Source: Muribaculum sp.
Lineage (GTDB): Bacteria > Bacteroidota > Bacteroidia > Bacteroidales > Muribaculaceae
DNA length: 63,723 nt
Reading direction: 5' to 3'
Assembly: GCA_023664085.1 (NCBI GenBank)
Contig: JAMPGE010000001.1
Location: 355,474 to 419,196, forward strand
In this document: in pieces, positions 26,327 to 35,284 of the stretch
How the letters are laid out: each line of letters opens with the position of its first letter
Numbering within the stretch: the first letter of the stretch is position 1
The notes under the pieces: model-generated
Database searches by the model: none
The model's input: the letters and a program-made list of their open reading frames with translations, nothing else
Told to the model about the DNA's origin: nothing
Made by a program: the position numbers and the translations under genes

Positions 26327-27891
26327 TGGATCTGAAAAGAAAAATATTGGCGACACTGTGCACGGCTTTACTCGGCGTGGCACAGATGCATGCCGAATAC
26401 AACATCGAGGGCGGCGCATATGTGGTGGCCGGAGTGGGAAGCAATGACTTCGCACCCACCTACACGTATTCCAACCGCCATGGCATAATCACCCAGAGCA
26501 AGGACGCATTGCTCGGCCTGCGTCTGCAGGACACTCTTGATCTTCAGCGCCGATTCGACTGGAGCTGGGGAGTGGAAGCCCTCACCGGATGGACTTCATC
26601 GGCCGATTACCGGCGCTGGAGCATACCCGACAAGGGATATGTAAACAATCCCCAGCATCCGGCGCGAATCTGGCTGCAGCAATTGTATGCCGAGGTGAAA
26701 TGGCGCTCCCTGTTTCTCAGCATAGGTATGAAAAACCGCGGATCATCGCTTGTAGACGATAAGCTTTCGAGCGGCGACCTTGTGTGGAGCGGAAACGCAA
26801 GGGGTATCCCGGAAGTAAGAATCGGCTTTGTGGATTTCCAGCCGGTGCCCTTTACCAAGCGGTGGCTTCAGATAGATGTATGCATCAGCTACGGCAAATT
26901 TATGGACACGGACTGGATCAACAATCATTACTCCTATTATCGCGGAAAAATAAATCCCGGCACGCTGTGGACCTACAAACGACTGTACTTCCGCACGAAT
27001 CCCGAGGCCCCGTTTCACGCAAAGTTCGGATTTCAGATGACAGGTCTTTTCGGCGGCCACAGCTATTATTACGACAAAGGAGTGATGACCAAGGACGTGG
27101 ACAACTACGGAGGATTCAAAGACTTCTGGGAGATGCTTATGCCGTTTGGACAGGGCCGCGAAGGATATAAGACCGGCGACCACAAAGGCTCCTGGGATAT
27201 CTCCCTGCAGTATCGCTTCCGCGACAAGAGCACTCTGCGAGCCTATACACAGTTTTTCTGGGAAGACGGCACGGGAATGTCAAAATCCAATGGATGGGAC
27301 GGTCTCTATGGACTGGAATATAAGAGACCGGGAAAGAAATGGTTTTCGGCAGCGGTGGCCGAATATTTCGATTTCACTCATCAGGGAGGGCCGGTAAACT
27401 TCGCTCCCGCGGATTTTCCCAATTCTTCGCTCACCACTCAGGTGAGAGGCGTGGACAATTACTATAACAATTACTTCTACCGCTCCTACGTGAACTACGG
27501 TATGACGATCGGCAACCCTCTCGTGCTCGGCACATTGTTTAACTTCAACGGACTGCAACAGATATACTACAACAAAGTGAGGGCTTTCCACATTGCCGCC
27601 GAAGGCTACATCACCCCCGACCTGCAATGGACAGCCAAATACTCCCACCGCAAAGCCTGGGGCCAACCCAACAGCTGGGAGATACTTCATCCCGGCAAAT
27701 GCGATTCATGGCTGACCGGAGTCAGATGGAATCTTCCAAGCGTGAAGGGATTGACTCTTAGTGCGGAAGTGGCGGCAGATCACGGCAACCTCCCTCAGAA
27801 TGCCTTCGGGGTTTATTTGGGAGCATCCTACGACTGCAATTTCCGCTTCAAGGACAAGAAACTAAAGGTAACATCCGTAGACAACCGTTAA
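26326..27891 (+). CDS. Capsule assembly Wzi-family outer-membrane protein
   Basis: 521 residues with a cleavable signal peptide (to about residue 23, MHA) and alternating aromatic strands typical of an outer-membrane beta-barrel. The order of segments GGAYVVAGVGSNDFAPTY, RFDWSWGVEAL, YAEVKWRSLFLSIGMK and the later SWDISLQYRF, WTAKYSHRKAWGQ fits the Bacteroidetes Wzi-like family, which helps hold or organise surface polysaccharide on the cell. Its start shares one base with the rfbA stop. A lipoprotein gene follows after 15 bases. Confidence 0.85.
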   Translation: MDLKRKILATLCTALLGVAQMHAEYNIEGGAYVVAGVGSNDFAPTYTYSNRHGIITQSKDALLGLRLQDTLDLQRRFDWSWGVEALTGWTSSADYRRWSIPDKGYVNNPQHPARIWLQQLYAEVKWRSLFLSIGMKNRGSSLVDDKLSSGDLVWSGNARGIPEVRIGFVDFQPVPFTKRWLQIDVCISYGKFMDTDWINNHYSYYRGKINPGTLWTYKRLYFRTNPEAPFHAKFGFQMTGLFGGHSYYYDKGVMTKDVDNYGGFKDFWEMLMPFGQGREGYKTGDHKGSWDISLQYRFRDKSTLRAYTQFFWEDGTGMSKSNGWDGLYGLEYKRPGKKWFSAAVAEYFDFTHQGGPVNFAPADFPNSSLTTQVRGVDNYYNNYFYRSYVNYGMTIGNPLVLGTLFNFNGLQQIYYNKVRAFHIAAEGYITPDLQWTAKYSHRKAWGQPNSWEILHPGKCDSWLTGVRWNLPSVKGLTLSAEVAADHGNLPQNAFGVYLGASYDCNFRFKDKKLKVTSVDNR

Positions 27892-27906
27892 TCTTCAGGA
27901 AAAAAT

Positions 27907-28353
27907 ATGAAAAAGATATTTCAATGGCTGATTTCGCTCGCAATCATTATTGCCACGGCTATGACCGTATTCCCGCTGTCATCGTGCACACAGGTCGACG
28001 GTAACATCGGTCCGTGGTTCGGAACGTGGGTGGTGGACCGCATTGACGTAGACGGAGCGCAGGACACTTCCTATAAGGGAGAAGTGCTTATATCCTTTCA
28101 AGGGGAACTGTTTGACACGTCGGAAGTAGACGGGCCGGAATTGTACGGCAAATGGTCGGAAAGCGACGGGTTGCTTCATCTTGACGGTTCGTTTAACGCG
28201 GGATCCCTCAAGACATGGCCCGCACCGCTGAATTTCGGCACCGATATGAAAGTCACGCTCAAGATACTCGAAGAGCCCGGTAAGAAAATGAAGTGGAGCA
28301 TGCTGTGTGCCGACGGCAAGCAAAGAGACTACTACCTGCGCAAACTTCTGTAA
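27907..28353 (+). CDS. Small lipocalin-like lipoprotein
   Basis: 148 residues with a signal peptide and lipobox LSSC (Cys27). The mature part begins GNIGPWFGTWVVDRI, a GxW pattern near the first strand as in lipocalin-like folds, followed by alternating strand-like segments and ending DYYLRKLL. The fold assignment rests on this pattern only. As the last gene after Wzi, it may be an accessory outer-membrane or periplasmic part of the polysaccharide machinery. No specific function is claimed. Confidence 0.7.
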   Translation: MKKIFQWLISLAIIIATAMTVFPLSSCTQVDGNIGPWFGTWVVDRIDVDGAQDTSYKGEVLISFQGELFDTSEVDGPELYGKWSESDGLLHLDGSFNAGSLKTWPAPLNFGTDMKVTLKILEEPGKKMKWSMLCADGKQRDYYLRKLL

Positions 28354-28371
28354 AAGCCCCGAATATCCGAT

Positions 28372-28416
28372 CTCTTCCCTCTTCCCTCTTCCCTCTCACC
28401 TATTCCCTATTCCCTA
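28372..28416. repeat. Pyrimidine-rich short tandem repeat
   Basis: Three copies of TCTTCCC(T) followed by CTATTCCC units fill most of the 53-base gap between the convergent lipoprotein gene and murF-alr, and just overlap the latter's last codons. No hairpin terminator is seen in the gap. Confidence 0.5.
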
Positions 28417-30908
28417 TAATACACTCTTTTTACGCGCGGAGAAACCGACGTGAGGATTTCATAGGGGATGGTGCGGAGCACGTCGGCCAGTCGCTGCACG
28501 CCGGCTTCCGGGCCGAATATTTCCACGGCGTCTCCTTCACGGCAATCAATGCCGGTGACGTCGATCATGCATGCATCCATACAGATATTGCCGACTGTAG
28601 GAGCGTCGTGTCCGTTTACGCGTACACTGATAGCCCCGTTGCCGAAATGTCGGTTCATACCGTCGGCATACCCTATCGGGATGGTAGCCACTCTGGAATG
28701 CCGATGAAGCAAGCCTCTGCGGCCGTAACCGATTGACTCTCCTTCGTCATATTCGCGGATATTGATGATCACCGTGCGCAAAGAGCTCACCGGAGAAAGG
28801 GGCTTTTCGAGATCGGGAGGAAGGGTATTCACGCCATACAGGCCTATGCCGAGACGCACAAAGTCATAATGATGGCGGTCGGCATAACGAAGTATTCCCG
28901 CCGAGTTAAGCACATGGCGCAATATCGGAAGCGTACTGCGGGAATTCATGTAGTCGGAATACTGCTTGAACCGATTGAGTTGCAACTCCGTATAATCGTT
29001 CATGTCCGGACAGTCGGCCGTGGCGAGATGTGAAAATACCGTGCGGGCCACCACTCGGGTCTGAGCGCACAGCATATCCATCATGGCCGGCAACTCGCTT
29101 TCGATGAATCCCATGCGGTGCATGCCGGTGTCGAGCTTGATATGCACCGGATATTGCTCCACGCCGTTTTTCCCGGCCTCTCGGATCACGTCGGCGAGCA
29201 TTGACATTGAATAAATCTCGGGTTCCAGTCCGTAGGCAAACATTGCCTTGTAGTTCACCACTTTGGGATTCATGACCATGATCGGCATCGTAATGCCCTG
29301 ACGGCGGAGGTCGATACCCTCGTCAAGCACAGCCACGGCCAGATAGGCGGCTCCGGCATCCTGCAGGGTCTTTGCTATCTCATAGCTGCCTGCTCCGTAG
29401 CCCGAAGCCTTTACCATTGCAATCATCCCCGTGCCGGCAGGCACGTGGCTGCGAAAGTAATTGTAGTTGCGCACCACGGCGTCAAGATTCACTTCCAGCA
29501 CAGTCTCATGAGTGCGTGCCTCAAGCATTTCCAGAATCTTGCCGAAGTCGAATTCCGGAGCCCCTTTCAGCAATATTATTTCATCGGAGAAATCCGAAGG
29601 ACTCAATGCCTGCATGAAATCACCCGTGGATTCAAAAAAGCGGGAGCCTTCTCCAAAAAGATACGCGTGATCCATAAAGCCTTTGCCGATACCTATGAGG
29701 CGAGCCACTTGATCGGTGGCCGTAAGGCGTGCTATCCTTCGGTATAATTCGTCCGGATCACCGCCCTCGTGGCGCAGATCGCTCATCACCACCACCGGCT
29801 TCTGTCCGGGCATGGCACGCCTGCGCATAAAGTCAAGGGCAGGGCGAAGAGAGGAAAAATCGGAGGTGTAGGAGTCGAAAATCACGGAGCATCCGTTTAC
29901 TCCTTCGCTCACGTTCAGCCGGGTATTGATTTTGTGGAGTCCGTCAAACCGTTGGCTGATCACGTCGGGAGCCACACCGCACAGCAGCATGAAGGCGATG
30001 GCGTTGGCGGCGTTTTCAAAATCGGGCTCCGAATCAAGCGGAGCGGTCACCGACCCTTTAAGTATGCTGCCGTCAGTATTTGTGTAGGTAAATTCAATTT
30101 CAGTCCGATCTCCTTGGGGATGCCTGCGCAGATATAGCGGAGACTGAGGATCGGTGTATGACCATCCCAACAGACGTTTGCCACCACACATTTGGGAGAT
30201 TGTGGAGGCCTGCAGATCAGCATCGGCATTGTAGATCACAGATCTCACGGTAGGAAAAGCGGCGAGCAGAGTCTTTTCGCGGGCTTTCTGCTTTATTGAA
30301 GAGAATCCTTCCGCATGATCCGCTCCTATATTGGTGATAATCACGGTGTCCGGACAGATGCATTCAGCCAGCCGCTCCATTTCGCCCGATTTAGACACAC
30401 CGGCCTCGATCAGGGCAATCTCAGTGGTGTCTTCAATCTCCCACAGCGACAGGGGCACCCCTATCTGTGAATTATAGCTTCGCGGACTTCTTACTATTTC
30501 ATCGAGAGGCTCCATCAGCTGGAAAATCCACTCCTTTAGGGTGGTTTTACCGCGGGAGCCGGTGATTCCCACCATATGGCCGTGAAAGCCGGGATGATGC
30601 GACGCTATTTTCTGGAGGGCATCCACGGTGTCGGCCACCACGAAGAAAGTGGCGAGAGGCATGGACTGCGCTGAATCCGGCAGCTTGTTAACTACAAACG
30701 CCCGCACTCCCTTATCATACAGATCGCGGATATAATCGGCGCCGTTGGCATTGGGAGTGGAGATGGCAAAGAATAGGGAAGAGGCAGCCACCCCGAGAGA
30801 GCGGGAATCGGTCAGCAGGTATTCCACCGGCCTGCAATCAAAACAACCCACCACTTCGCAAGCGAGCAAGGCGGCGATTTCAGAAGTATTGCTTTTCATA
30901 CCAAACAT
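28407..30908 (-). CDS. Bifunctional MurF ligase / alanine racemase
   Basis: Fusion of 833 residues making and using D-alanine for peptidoglycan. The N-terminal MurF part (about 1-455) adds D-Ala-D-Ala to UDP-MurNAc-tripeptide and carries the ATP loop GITGSRGKTTLKEW. The C-terminal part (about 465-833) is a fold-III alanine racemase with PLP lysine in MVKASGYGAG and the second catalytic tyrosine region GYADGMNRHF ... VGNICMDACMIDVTG. This fusion is characteristic of Bacteroidetes. An alternative start is the ATG three codons in (30899). A good promoter lies at 30968-30937 on the same strand. Confidence 0.96.
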   Translation of the reverse strand: MFGMKSNTSEIAALLACEVVGCFDCRPVEYLLTDSRSLGVAASSLFFAISTPNANGADYIRDLYDKGVRAFVVNKLPDSAQSMPLATFFVVADTVDALQKIASHHPGFHGHMVGITGSRGKTTLKEWIFQLMEPLDEIVRSPRSYNSQIGVPLSLWEIEDTTEIALIEAGVSKSGEMERLAECICPDTVIITNIGADHAEGFSSIKQKAREKTLLAAFPTVRSVIYNADADLQASTISQMCGGKRLLGWSYTDPQSPLYLRRHPQGDRTEIEFTYTNTDGSILKGSVTAPLDSEPDFENAANAIAFMLLCGVAPDVISQRFDGLHKINTRLNVSEGVNGCSVIFDSYTSDFSSLRPALDFMRRRAMPGQKPVVVMSDLRHEGGDPDELYRRIARLTATDQVARLIGIGKGFMDHAYLFGEGSRFFESTGDFMQALSPSDFSDEIILLKGAPEFDFGKILEMLEARTHETVLEVNLDAVVRNYNYFRSHVPAGTGMIAMVKASGYGAGSYEIAKTLQDAGAAYLAVAVLDEGIDLRRQGITMPIMVMNPKVVNYKAMFAYGLEPEIYSMSMLADVIREAGKNGVEQYPVHIKLDTGMHRMGFIESELPAMMDMLCAQTRVVARTVFSHLATADCPDMNDYTELQLNRFKQYSDYMNSRSTLPILRHVLNSAGILRYADRHHYDFVRLGIGLYGVNTLPPDLEKPLSPVSSLRTVIINIREYDEGESIGYGRRGLLHRHSRVATIPIGYADGMNRHFGNGAISVRVNGHDAPTVGNICMDACMIDVTGIDCREGDAVEIFGPEAGVQRLADVLRTIPYEILTSVSPRVKRVYYRE

Positions 30909-30936
30909 CTTCCGGCAAAGTGCGGAAATGAACCGT

Positions 30937-30968
30937 CAAAATTACTCATAATCCCACAAAGAAACAAA
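30937..30968 (-). promoter_or_regulatory. Promoter for murF-alr
   Basis: Minus strand: TTTG (30968-30965), 20 bases, TAATTTTG (30944-30937), ending about 30 bases ahead of the start codon. The bases between here and the divergent aldolase promoter contain only an imperfect inverted repeat (31043-31057 with 31078-31092). Confidence 0.7.
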
Positions 30969-31105
30969 TGCAGACTGCGGGGAGCGTTCTTCTTTTTTGC
31001 GGTAAGGAAACTTGTAAAAATTGTGGAACGAACGCTAAGACCCCATCTCATAAGAAAATCAACTTTAGGGCGACTTATTTTTTAAGAGATGGAGGGGGAA
31101 AGTTA

Positions 31106-31135
31106 TTGCACATTAAAAAAAAAATGCTAACTTCG
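31106..31135 (+). promoter_or_regulatory. Promoter for the aldolase gene
   Basis: TTG at 31106-31108, 19 bases, TAACTTCG at 31128-31135 (one change from TAnnTTTG). It predicts a 5' leader of about 150 nt before the chosen aldolase start. Confidence 0.6.
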
Positions 31136-31175
31136 CAAACAAATAACCCAATCAGTTCATTATAGGTAAAAGAGA

Positions 31176-31260
31176 GGACGGCGAGACGTCCGCACCTTGC
31201 CATCAGGCCCCGAGCGCGCCATCGGTACGCCCGGGAGCGAGTAGGGGAGCTGTTCTCGCT
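31176..31260 (+). other. GC-rich, potentially structured aldolase leader
   Basis: Within the 5' leader are two perfect stems: GGACG (31176-31180) with CGTCC (31187-31191), and AGCGAG (31236-31241) with CTCGCT (31255-31260). A further CCCC/GGGG pairing (31208-31211 with 31244-31247) could compete with the second. The stretch is markedly richer in G and C than the promoter region around it. This may be a regulatory leader; no known riboswitch was recognised. Confidence 0.4.
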
Positions 31261-31289
31261 TTGTCCGTATGAAGAAAAAAGATTTTATT

Positions 31290-32291
31290 ATGGTAGATTA
31301 CAAATCCTTAGGTCTTGTAAACACCCGCGAGATGTTTGCAAAGGCCGTGCACGGAGGCTATGCTATCCCAGCCTTCAACTTTAACAACATGGAGCAGCTT
31401 CAGGCTATAATCAAAGCCGCTGCCGAAACAAAGTCTCCCGTAATTCTGCAAGTATCGAAAGGCGCGCGCAACTATGCCAACCCCATCCTGCTTCGCTACA
31501 TGGCCCAGGGTGCCGTAGAGTACGCGAAGAGTTTAGGATGGGAGCATCCCCAGATTGTGCTGCACCTTGACCACGGCGATTCCTTCGAACTCTGCAAGGA
31601 TTGCATCGACAACGGTTTCTCATCCGTCATGATCGACGGCAGCCACCTGCCGTTTGAAGAAAACGTGGCTCTCACCAAGAAGGTAGTGGATTACGCACAT
31701 AAATATGACGTCACTGTAGAAGGCGAACTCGGTGTGCTCGCCGGTGTGGAAGACGAAGTGTCTTCCGACCACCATACCTATACCGATCCGGCCGAGGTAA
31801 TAGAATTCGTGACCCGCACGGGCTGCGACTCTCTGGCCATCTCCATCGGTACAAGCCACGGTGCCTACAAGTTTACTCCCGAGCAGTGCACACGCGATCC
31901 CAAGACCGGTCTGCTCGTGCCTCCTCCCTTGGCATTCAACGTGCTTGAGGCAGTAGAAGAAAAACTTCCCGACTTCCCCATCGTGCTCCACGGCTCCAGC
32001 TCCGTGCCTCAGGAATACGTGAAAATGATCGACGAATACGGAGGCAACCTTCCCGATGCCATCGGTATCCCCGAAGATGAACTGCGCAAGGCCGCCAAGA
32101 TGGACGTCTGCAAGATCAATATCGACTCCGACTCCCGTCTGGCCATGACGGCGGCTATCCGCAAGGAACTTCATGATCATCCCGAAGTATTCGATCCCCG
32201 CAAATATCTCGGACCGGCCCGCGACGAAATGGAAAAACTCTACAAGCACAAAATCCTCAATGTGCTTGGCAGCAACGGCAAAGCCGAGTAA
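31290..32291 (+). CDS. fba: Fructose-bisphosphate aldolase, class II
   Basis: Zinc-dependent aldolase of glycolysis and gluconeogenesis, cleaving fructose 1,6-bisphosphate to two triose phosphates. It is about 333 residues from MVDYKSLGLVNTREMF; an ATG seven codons earlier (31269) is in frame but less family-like. Motifs: PAFNFNNMEQ, the zinc/catalytic region VLHLDHGDSFELC, EGELGVLAGVEDEV, SIGTSHGAYKF with a zinc histidine, VLHGSSSVP and the phosphate-binding KINIDSDSR. It pairs functionally with Fbp at 4.7-6.6 kb. A strong terminator follows, so it is a single-gene unit. Confidence 0.96.
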   Translation: MVDYKSLGLVNTREMFAKAVHGGYAIPAFNFNNMEQLQAIIKAAAETKSPVILQVSKGARNYANPILLRYMAQGAVEYAKSLGWEHPQIVLHLDHGDSFELCKDCIDNGFSSVMIDGSHLPFEENVALTKKVVDYAHKYDVTVEGELGVLAGVEDEVSSDHHTYTDPAEVIEFVTRTGCDSLAISIGTSHGAYKFTPEQCTRDPKTGLLVPPPLAFNVLEAVEEKLPDFPIVLHGSSSVPQEYVKMIDEYGGNLPDAIGIPEDELRKAAKMDVCKINIDSDSRLAMTAAIRKELHDHPEVFDPRKYLGPARDEMEKLYKHKILNVLGSNGKAE

Positions 32292-32318
32292 TATTCGGTA
32301 GCAATACAGATCAACACC

Positions 32319-32352
32319 ATAGGCCGCATATCCTTTAGGATTTGCGGCCTAT
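32319..32352 (+). terminator. Terminator after the aldolase gene
   Basis: A 15-position stem with one mismatch (32319-32333 with 32338-32352) and a 4-base TTTA loop starts 27 bases past the stop codon. The following sequence is only moderately T-rich. Confidence 0.7.
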
Positions 32353-32376
32353 TATAGATACTTCCACATGTTGGCG

Positions 32377-32408
32377 TTTGCTGATGTGGCAGTTTCTTTT
32401 TATATTTG
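32377..32408 (+). promoter_or_regulatory. Promoter for the GtrB-like glycosyltransferase
   Basis: TTTG at 32377-32380, 20 bases, TATATTTG at 32401-32408, directly after the aldolase terminator. The ATG at 32489 is about 75 bases beyond the likely start site. Confidence 0.75.
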
Positions 32409-32488
32409 TAGCTTGGAAGGTGCTCTGAATCGAAAAGGTTCGGGTGACGGTACCTTCCGATAAATCTGAAAAGTATACCGAATCCGCT

Positions 32489-33454
32489 ATGGATGAACGA
32501 AATATCAGACCACGTTTGGCAATAGTAGTGCCGTGTTATAATGAAGAGGAAGTGCTTCCGCTTACCGCACCCCGTCTGGAGAGTCTTGTGGAGACGATGA
32601 TTCACAAAGGGCTTGCGGCCCCCGGAAGCAGTGTGGTGTATGTAGACGACGGGAGCGCTGACCATACCTGGCAACTGATCACGGCAAGAGCCTGCGGATC
32701 GGACTATGCCGATGGCGTGAGGCTCGCGGCCAATGCCGGACATCAAAATGCCTTGCTCGCCGGAATGGAACAGACGGCAGACCGATTCGACGCCATAGTG
32801 AGTATAGATGCGGATCTGCAGGATGACATCAACGCCATACCGCGCATGGTGGCTCTTTATCAGGAGGGGTATGACATAGTATACGGGGTGAGAGAGAGCA
32901 GGGCCACCGATACGTGGTTCAAACGGGTCACGGCGCAGGGCTTCTACCGCACCATGAGTAATCTGGGGGTGAAAAGCATCTACAATCACGCGGATTTCAG
33001 GTTAATGTCTTCCAGAGCGGTCCGTTCGCTGCTGAGTTTCCCTGAGAGCAATATGTTTTTGCGCGGAATTGTCCCTCTGCTTGGACTGCGGCAGACCACC
33101 GTGGGCTATGACCGCACTGCGCGCCAGGCAGGAGAGTCGAAGTATCCGCTTAAGAAAATGGTAAACTTTGCCGTGAACGGCATCACCTCTTTCTCCGTTC
33201 GTCCGGTGAGGATGGTGTTTTGGATAGGAGTGATTTTTCTGACAGTATCGCTCGGAATCCTTATATATGTGTTGATACGCTATTTTATGGGCCATACCAT
33301 AGCCGGATGGACATCGTTGATGATATCGGTATGGTTCTGCTCATCGATACTGCTGATGTCGCTGGGGGTGATCGGAGAATATATCGGTAAGATATATGTG
33401 GAGGTAAAGCACCGTCCGCGCTACTTTATAGAAAGCACCACCTTCCGGAAATAA
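32489..33454 (+). CDS. GtrB/DPM1-like family 2 glycosyltransferase
   Basis: Membrane-anchored GT2 of about 321 residues that probably makes a polyprenyl-phosphate-linked monosaccharide. The GT-A part has AIVVPCYNEEEVLP, VVYVDDGSADHTW, the DxD-type SIDADLQDDI and the family loop ADFRLMSSRA. Two C-terminal membrane helices (MVFWIGVIFLTVSLGILI and a later one ending LMSLGVIGEYIGKIYVE) are typical of GtrB. A GTG start at 32444 would add 15 polar residues; ATG 32489 aligns with the family start. It sits alone between its promoter and a hairpin. Confidence 0.92.
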   Translation: MDERNIRPRLAIVVPCYNEEEVLPLTAPRLESLVETMIHKGLAAPGSSVVYVDDGSADHTWQLITARACGSDYADGVRLAANAGHQNALLAGMEQTADRFDAIVSIDADLQDDINAIPRMVALYQEGYDIVYGVRESRATDTWFKRVTAQGFYRTMSNLGVKSIYNHADFRLMSSRAVRSLLSFPESNMFLRGIVPLLGLRQTTVGYDRTARQAGESKYPLKKMVNFAVNGITSFSVRPVRMVFWIGVIFLTVSLGILIYVLIRYFMGHTIAGWTSLMISVWFCSSILLMSLGVIGEYIGKIYVEVKHRPRYFIESTTFRK

Positions 33455-33472
33455 CTCATACAGGTGAGTTAT
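33451..33472 (+). terminator. Short hairpin after the GtrB-like gene
   Basis: ATAACTCA (33451-33458) pairs with TGAGTTAT (33465-33472) across a 6-base loop and overlaps the stop codon of the glycosyltransferase gene. It is a likely but weak terminator. Confidence 0.4.
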
Positions 33473-33594
33473 AAATCGAGAATTTGATAAAATCGGGAAA
33501 CTATACCGTCGAATATCAGTACATTGCAAATGTGGTCTTCTCTAAAATTGATTTATGATACGCCCTCTTGAAGCAGATTGTCGATAAAGAATGG

Positions 33595-33608
33595 CCGGCA
33601 AAAGCCGG
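33595..33608 (-). terminator. Hairpin after xseB
   Basis: CCGGC (33595-33599) and GCCGG (33604-33608) close an AAAA loop just past the xseB stop. On the minus strand the sequence continues CATTCTTTATC, a weak U-tract, consistent with the end of the nnr-DUF4831-xseA-xseB transcript. Confidence 0.45.
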
Positions 33609-33616
33609 GACGATGC

Positions 33617-33820
33617 TTAAATGTTGAGTTCCTCAAGGCATCGGCGCACTTCTTCATCGGTCTTTGTGAGGCGCTGCTTGCAGTGCTTGAGGAGTTCAAG
33701 GGCGCGTGATGTGAATGCCGAGAGTTTGTCGATGTCGCAGTCGGGGCTTTGCATGTCGCGAAGGATGTTTTCCAGTTCGGCCACTGCCTGGGAATAAGAA
33801 AGTTCTGCTACGGGAGTCAT
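33617..33820 (-). CDS. xseB: Exodeoxyribonuclease VII small subunit
   Basis: Small helical subunit (67 residues) of exonuclease VII, which degrades single-stranded DNA from both ends. The family motif is SYSQAVAELENILRDMQ followed by DIDKLSAFTSRALELLKHCKQRL, forming two helices that wrap the large subunit; the usual length is 60-80. The gene lies 53 bases downstream of xseA on the same strand, which confirms the call. Confidence 0.93.
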   Translation of the reverse strand: MTPVAELSYSQAVAELENILRDMQSPDCDIDKLSAFTSRALELLKHCKQRLTKTDEEVRRCLEELNI

Positions 33821-33873
33821 TATTTGTATCTTGTTTTGTGATTTTATTGAATTGAAGTGATTTAAAGTTTAGA

Positions 33874-35265
33874 TCATTTCATTGTGTCGGTGACGGTGCT
33901 CGTCAGCTTTCCATGGAGGAGGATTGTTTCGATCCGGGTGCCTGGCGGCAGGGAAGATGCGTCGGTGACGGCATGTCCGTCAACTCTGGTCACGGAGTAA
34001 CCGCGCCGCAGTGTATTCTCCGGACTTAATGCAACAATGAGATTTTGGAAAGACGAGAGACGGTCTCTTTGTCGGCTCAGGGCGGCGGACGCCGTCTCTG
34101 AAAGGCGCCCGGCGATCAAGCCTACGTTTCTGCGGGCATTGGCCGTGAGGCTGCCGGCAGAAGCTGAAATCATCCTTAAATCGGCATCAAGTCTGGCGGA
34201 GGCAGCGCTGGTGATTTTCCCGATAGTGATGGGAAGGGCTTCGGCTATGTGGGAGAGTCTCATGCTCTCTTGTTGCAGGCGCGTCTGAACCAGAGTGGGC
34301 ACCAGCATCGAATCCTGATCAAGACGGCGTTTCTCTCCTTCCAGACGATCCGCACTGTAGCGGGCGATTTCCATTGTAATCCGCGAAGCGGTCTGCATGG
34401 CATTGTCGAGCGAATCGATCAGGAAAGAAGCCACTGCGGTGGGCGTCTTGCACCGGCGGCATGCGATCTCATCGAGTACACATCGGTCTCGCTCATGTCC
34501 GATGCCGACTACAACGGGGAGTGGAAATTCAGCCACGGCTTTGGCCAGATCATAATCGTCGAAGCCGTTCATATCGGTGGTGGCACCGCCTCCTCGAATT
34601 ATTACCACACAGTCGAACAAATCTATCACCATCTCGATTCTTTGGAGCGCCTGCCTTACGGAGAGGGAAGTGCGGTCTCCCTGCATCACGGCGTCAAAGA
34701 GTTTGGGATAAACCACGTAACCGCCGCGGTTGTCTTCGAGTTGGTTGATAAAGTCGCCGTAGCCCGCGGCGGTAGGCGAACTGATCACGGCAATGCGCTG
34801 AGGGGCTGCCGGAAACGGCAGATTCTTATTGCGCTCAAGGATGCCTTCCCGGTGCAATCTCTCCAGGATTTCCCGGCGAAGCCTTTCCAGATCGCCAAGC
34901 GTATAGCTGGGGTCGATATCGGTGATTGTGGCCGAAGTGCCGTAGAGGGGATGGTGGGAGGCCGTGAGCCGTACCATCACCTTTAGATTGTTGGCAATAT
35001 CGCGGCCGGTGGCGCTCCAGAATTTGCGGCGCAGCGGCTCGAGGGCATTGCGCCAGATCATGGCTCGGATTTTGGCCACGGTGCGTCCGAAGCTGTCTTT
35101 TTCGATGAGCTCCATGTAGCAGTGGCCGCCGGCCTGGCGAAGGTCGATCATTTCCGCCGTGACCCATGCGCCCCGGAGCCCGGGACTTGAGTTTACCGCG
35201 TTGGCTATACGTGAGGTGAATTCCAAAAGCGACTGGGCGGCCGCTGGCTGTTCGAATAAATCCAT
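33874..35265 (-). CDS. xseA: Exodeoxyribonuclease VII large subunit
   Basis: Catalytic subunit of exonuclease VII, 463 residues from MDLFEQPAAAQSLLEF. The N-terminal OB fold (about 10-110) contains GAWVTAEMIDLRQAGGHCYMEL. The nuclease core has IAVISSPTAAGYGDF, VVIIRGGGATTDMNGFDDYDLAKAV, VVVGIGHERDRCVLDE and KTPTAVASFLID, all family signatures. A coiled-coil C-terminal part follows. The open frame extends upstream to 35379, but those 38 residues are almost all Arg/Lys and are simply the other frame of the poly-Glu tail of the preceding gene, so ATG 35265 is the start. Confidence 0.96.
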   Translation of the reverse strand: MDLFEQPAAAQSLLEFTSRIANAVNSSPGLRGAWVTAEMIDLRQAGGHCYMELIEKDSFGRTVAKIRAMIWRNALEPLRRKFWSATGRDIANNLKVMVRLTASHHPLYGTSATITDIDPSYTLGDLERLRREILERLHREGILERNKNLPFPAAPQRIAVISSPTAAGYGDFINQLEDNRGGYVVYPKLFDAVMQGDRTSLSVRQALQRIEMVIDLFDCVVIIRGGGATTDMNGFDDYDLAKAVAEFPLPVVVGIGHERDRCVLDEIACRRCKTPTAVASFLIDSLDNAMQTASRITMEIARYSADRLEGEKRRLDQDSMLVPTLVQTRLQQESMRLSHIAEALPITIGKITSAASARLDADLRMISASAGSLTANARRNVGLIAGRLSETASAALSRQRDRLSSFQNLIVALSPENTLRRGYSVTRVDGHAVTDASSLPPGTRIETILLHGKLTSTVTDTMK

Positions 35266-35284
35266 ATTTATGAGTCTGCCGGAA

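Noticed and set aside
31043..31092. Imperfect inverted repeat between the murF-alr and aldolase promoters as an insertion-sequence remnant
   Set aside because: Only about 15 bp with mismatches and no element structure; too weak to call.
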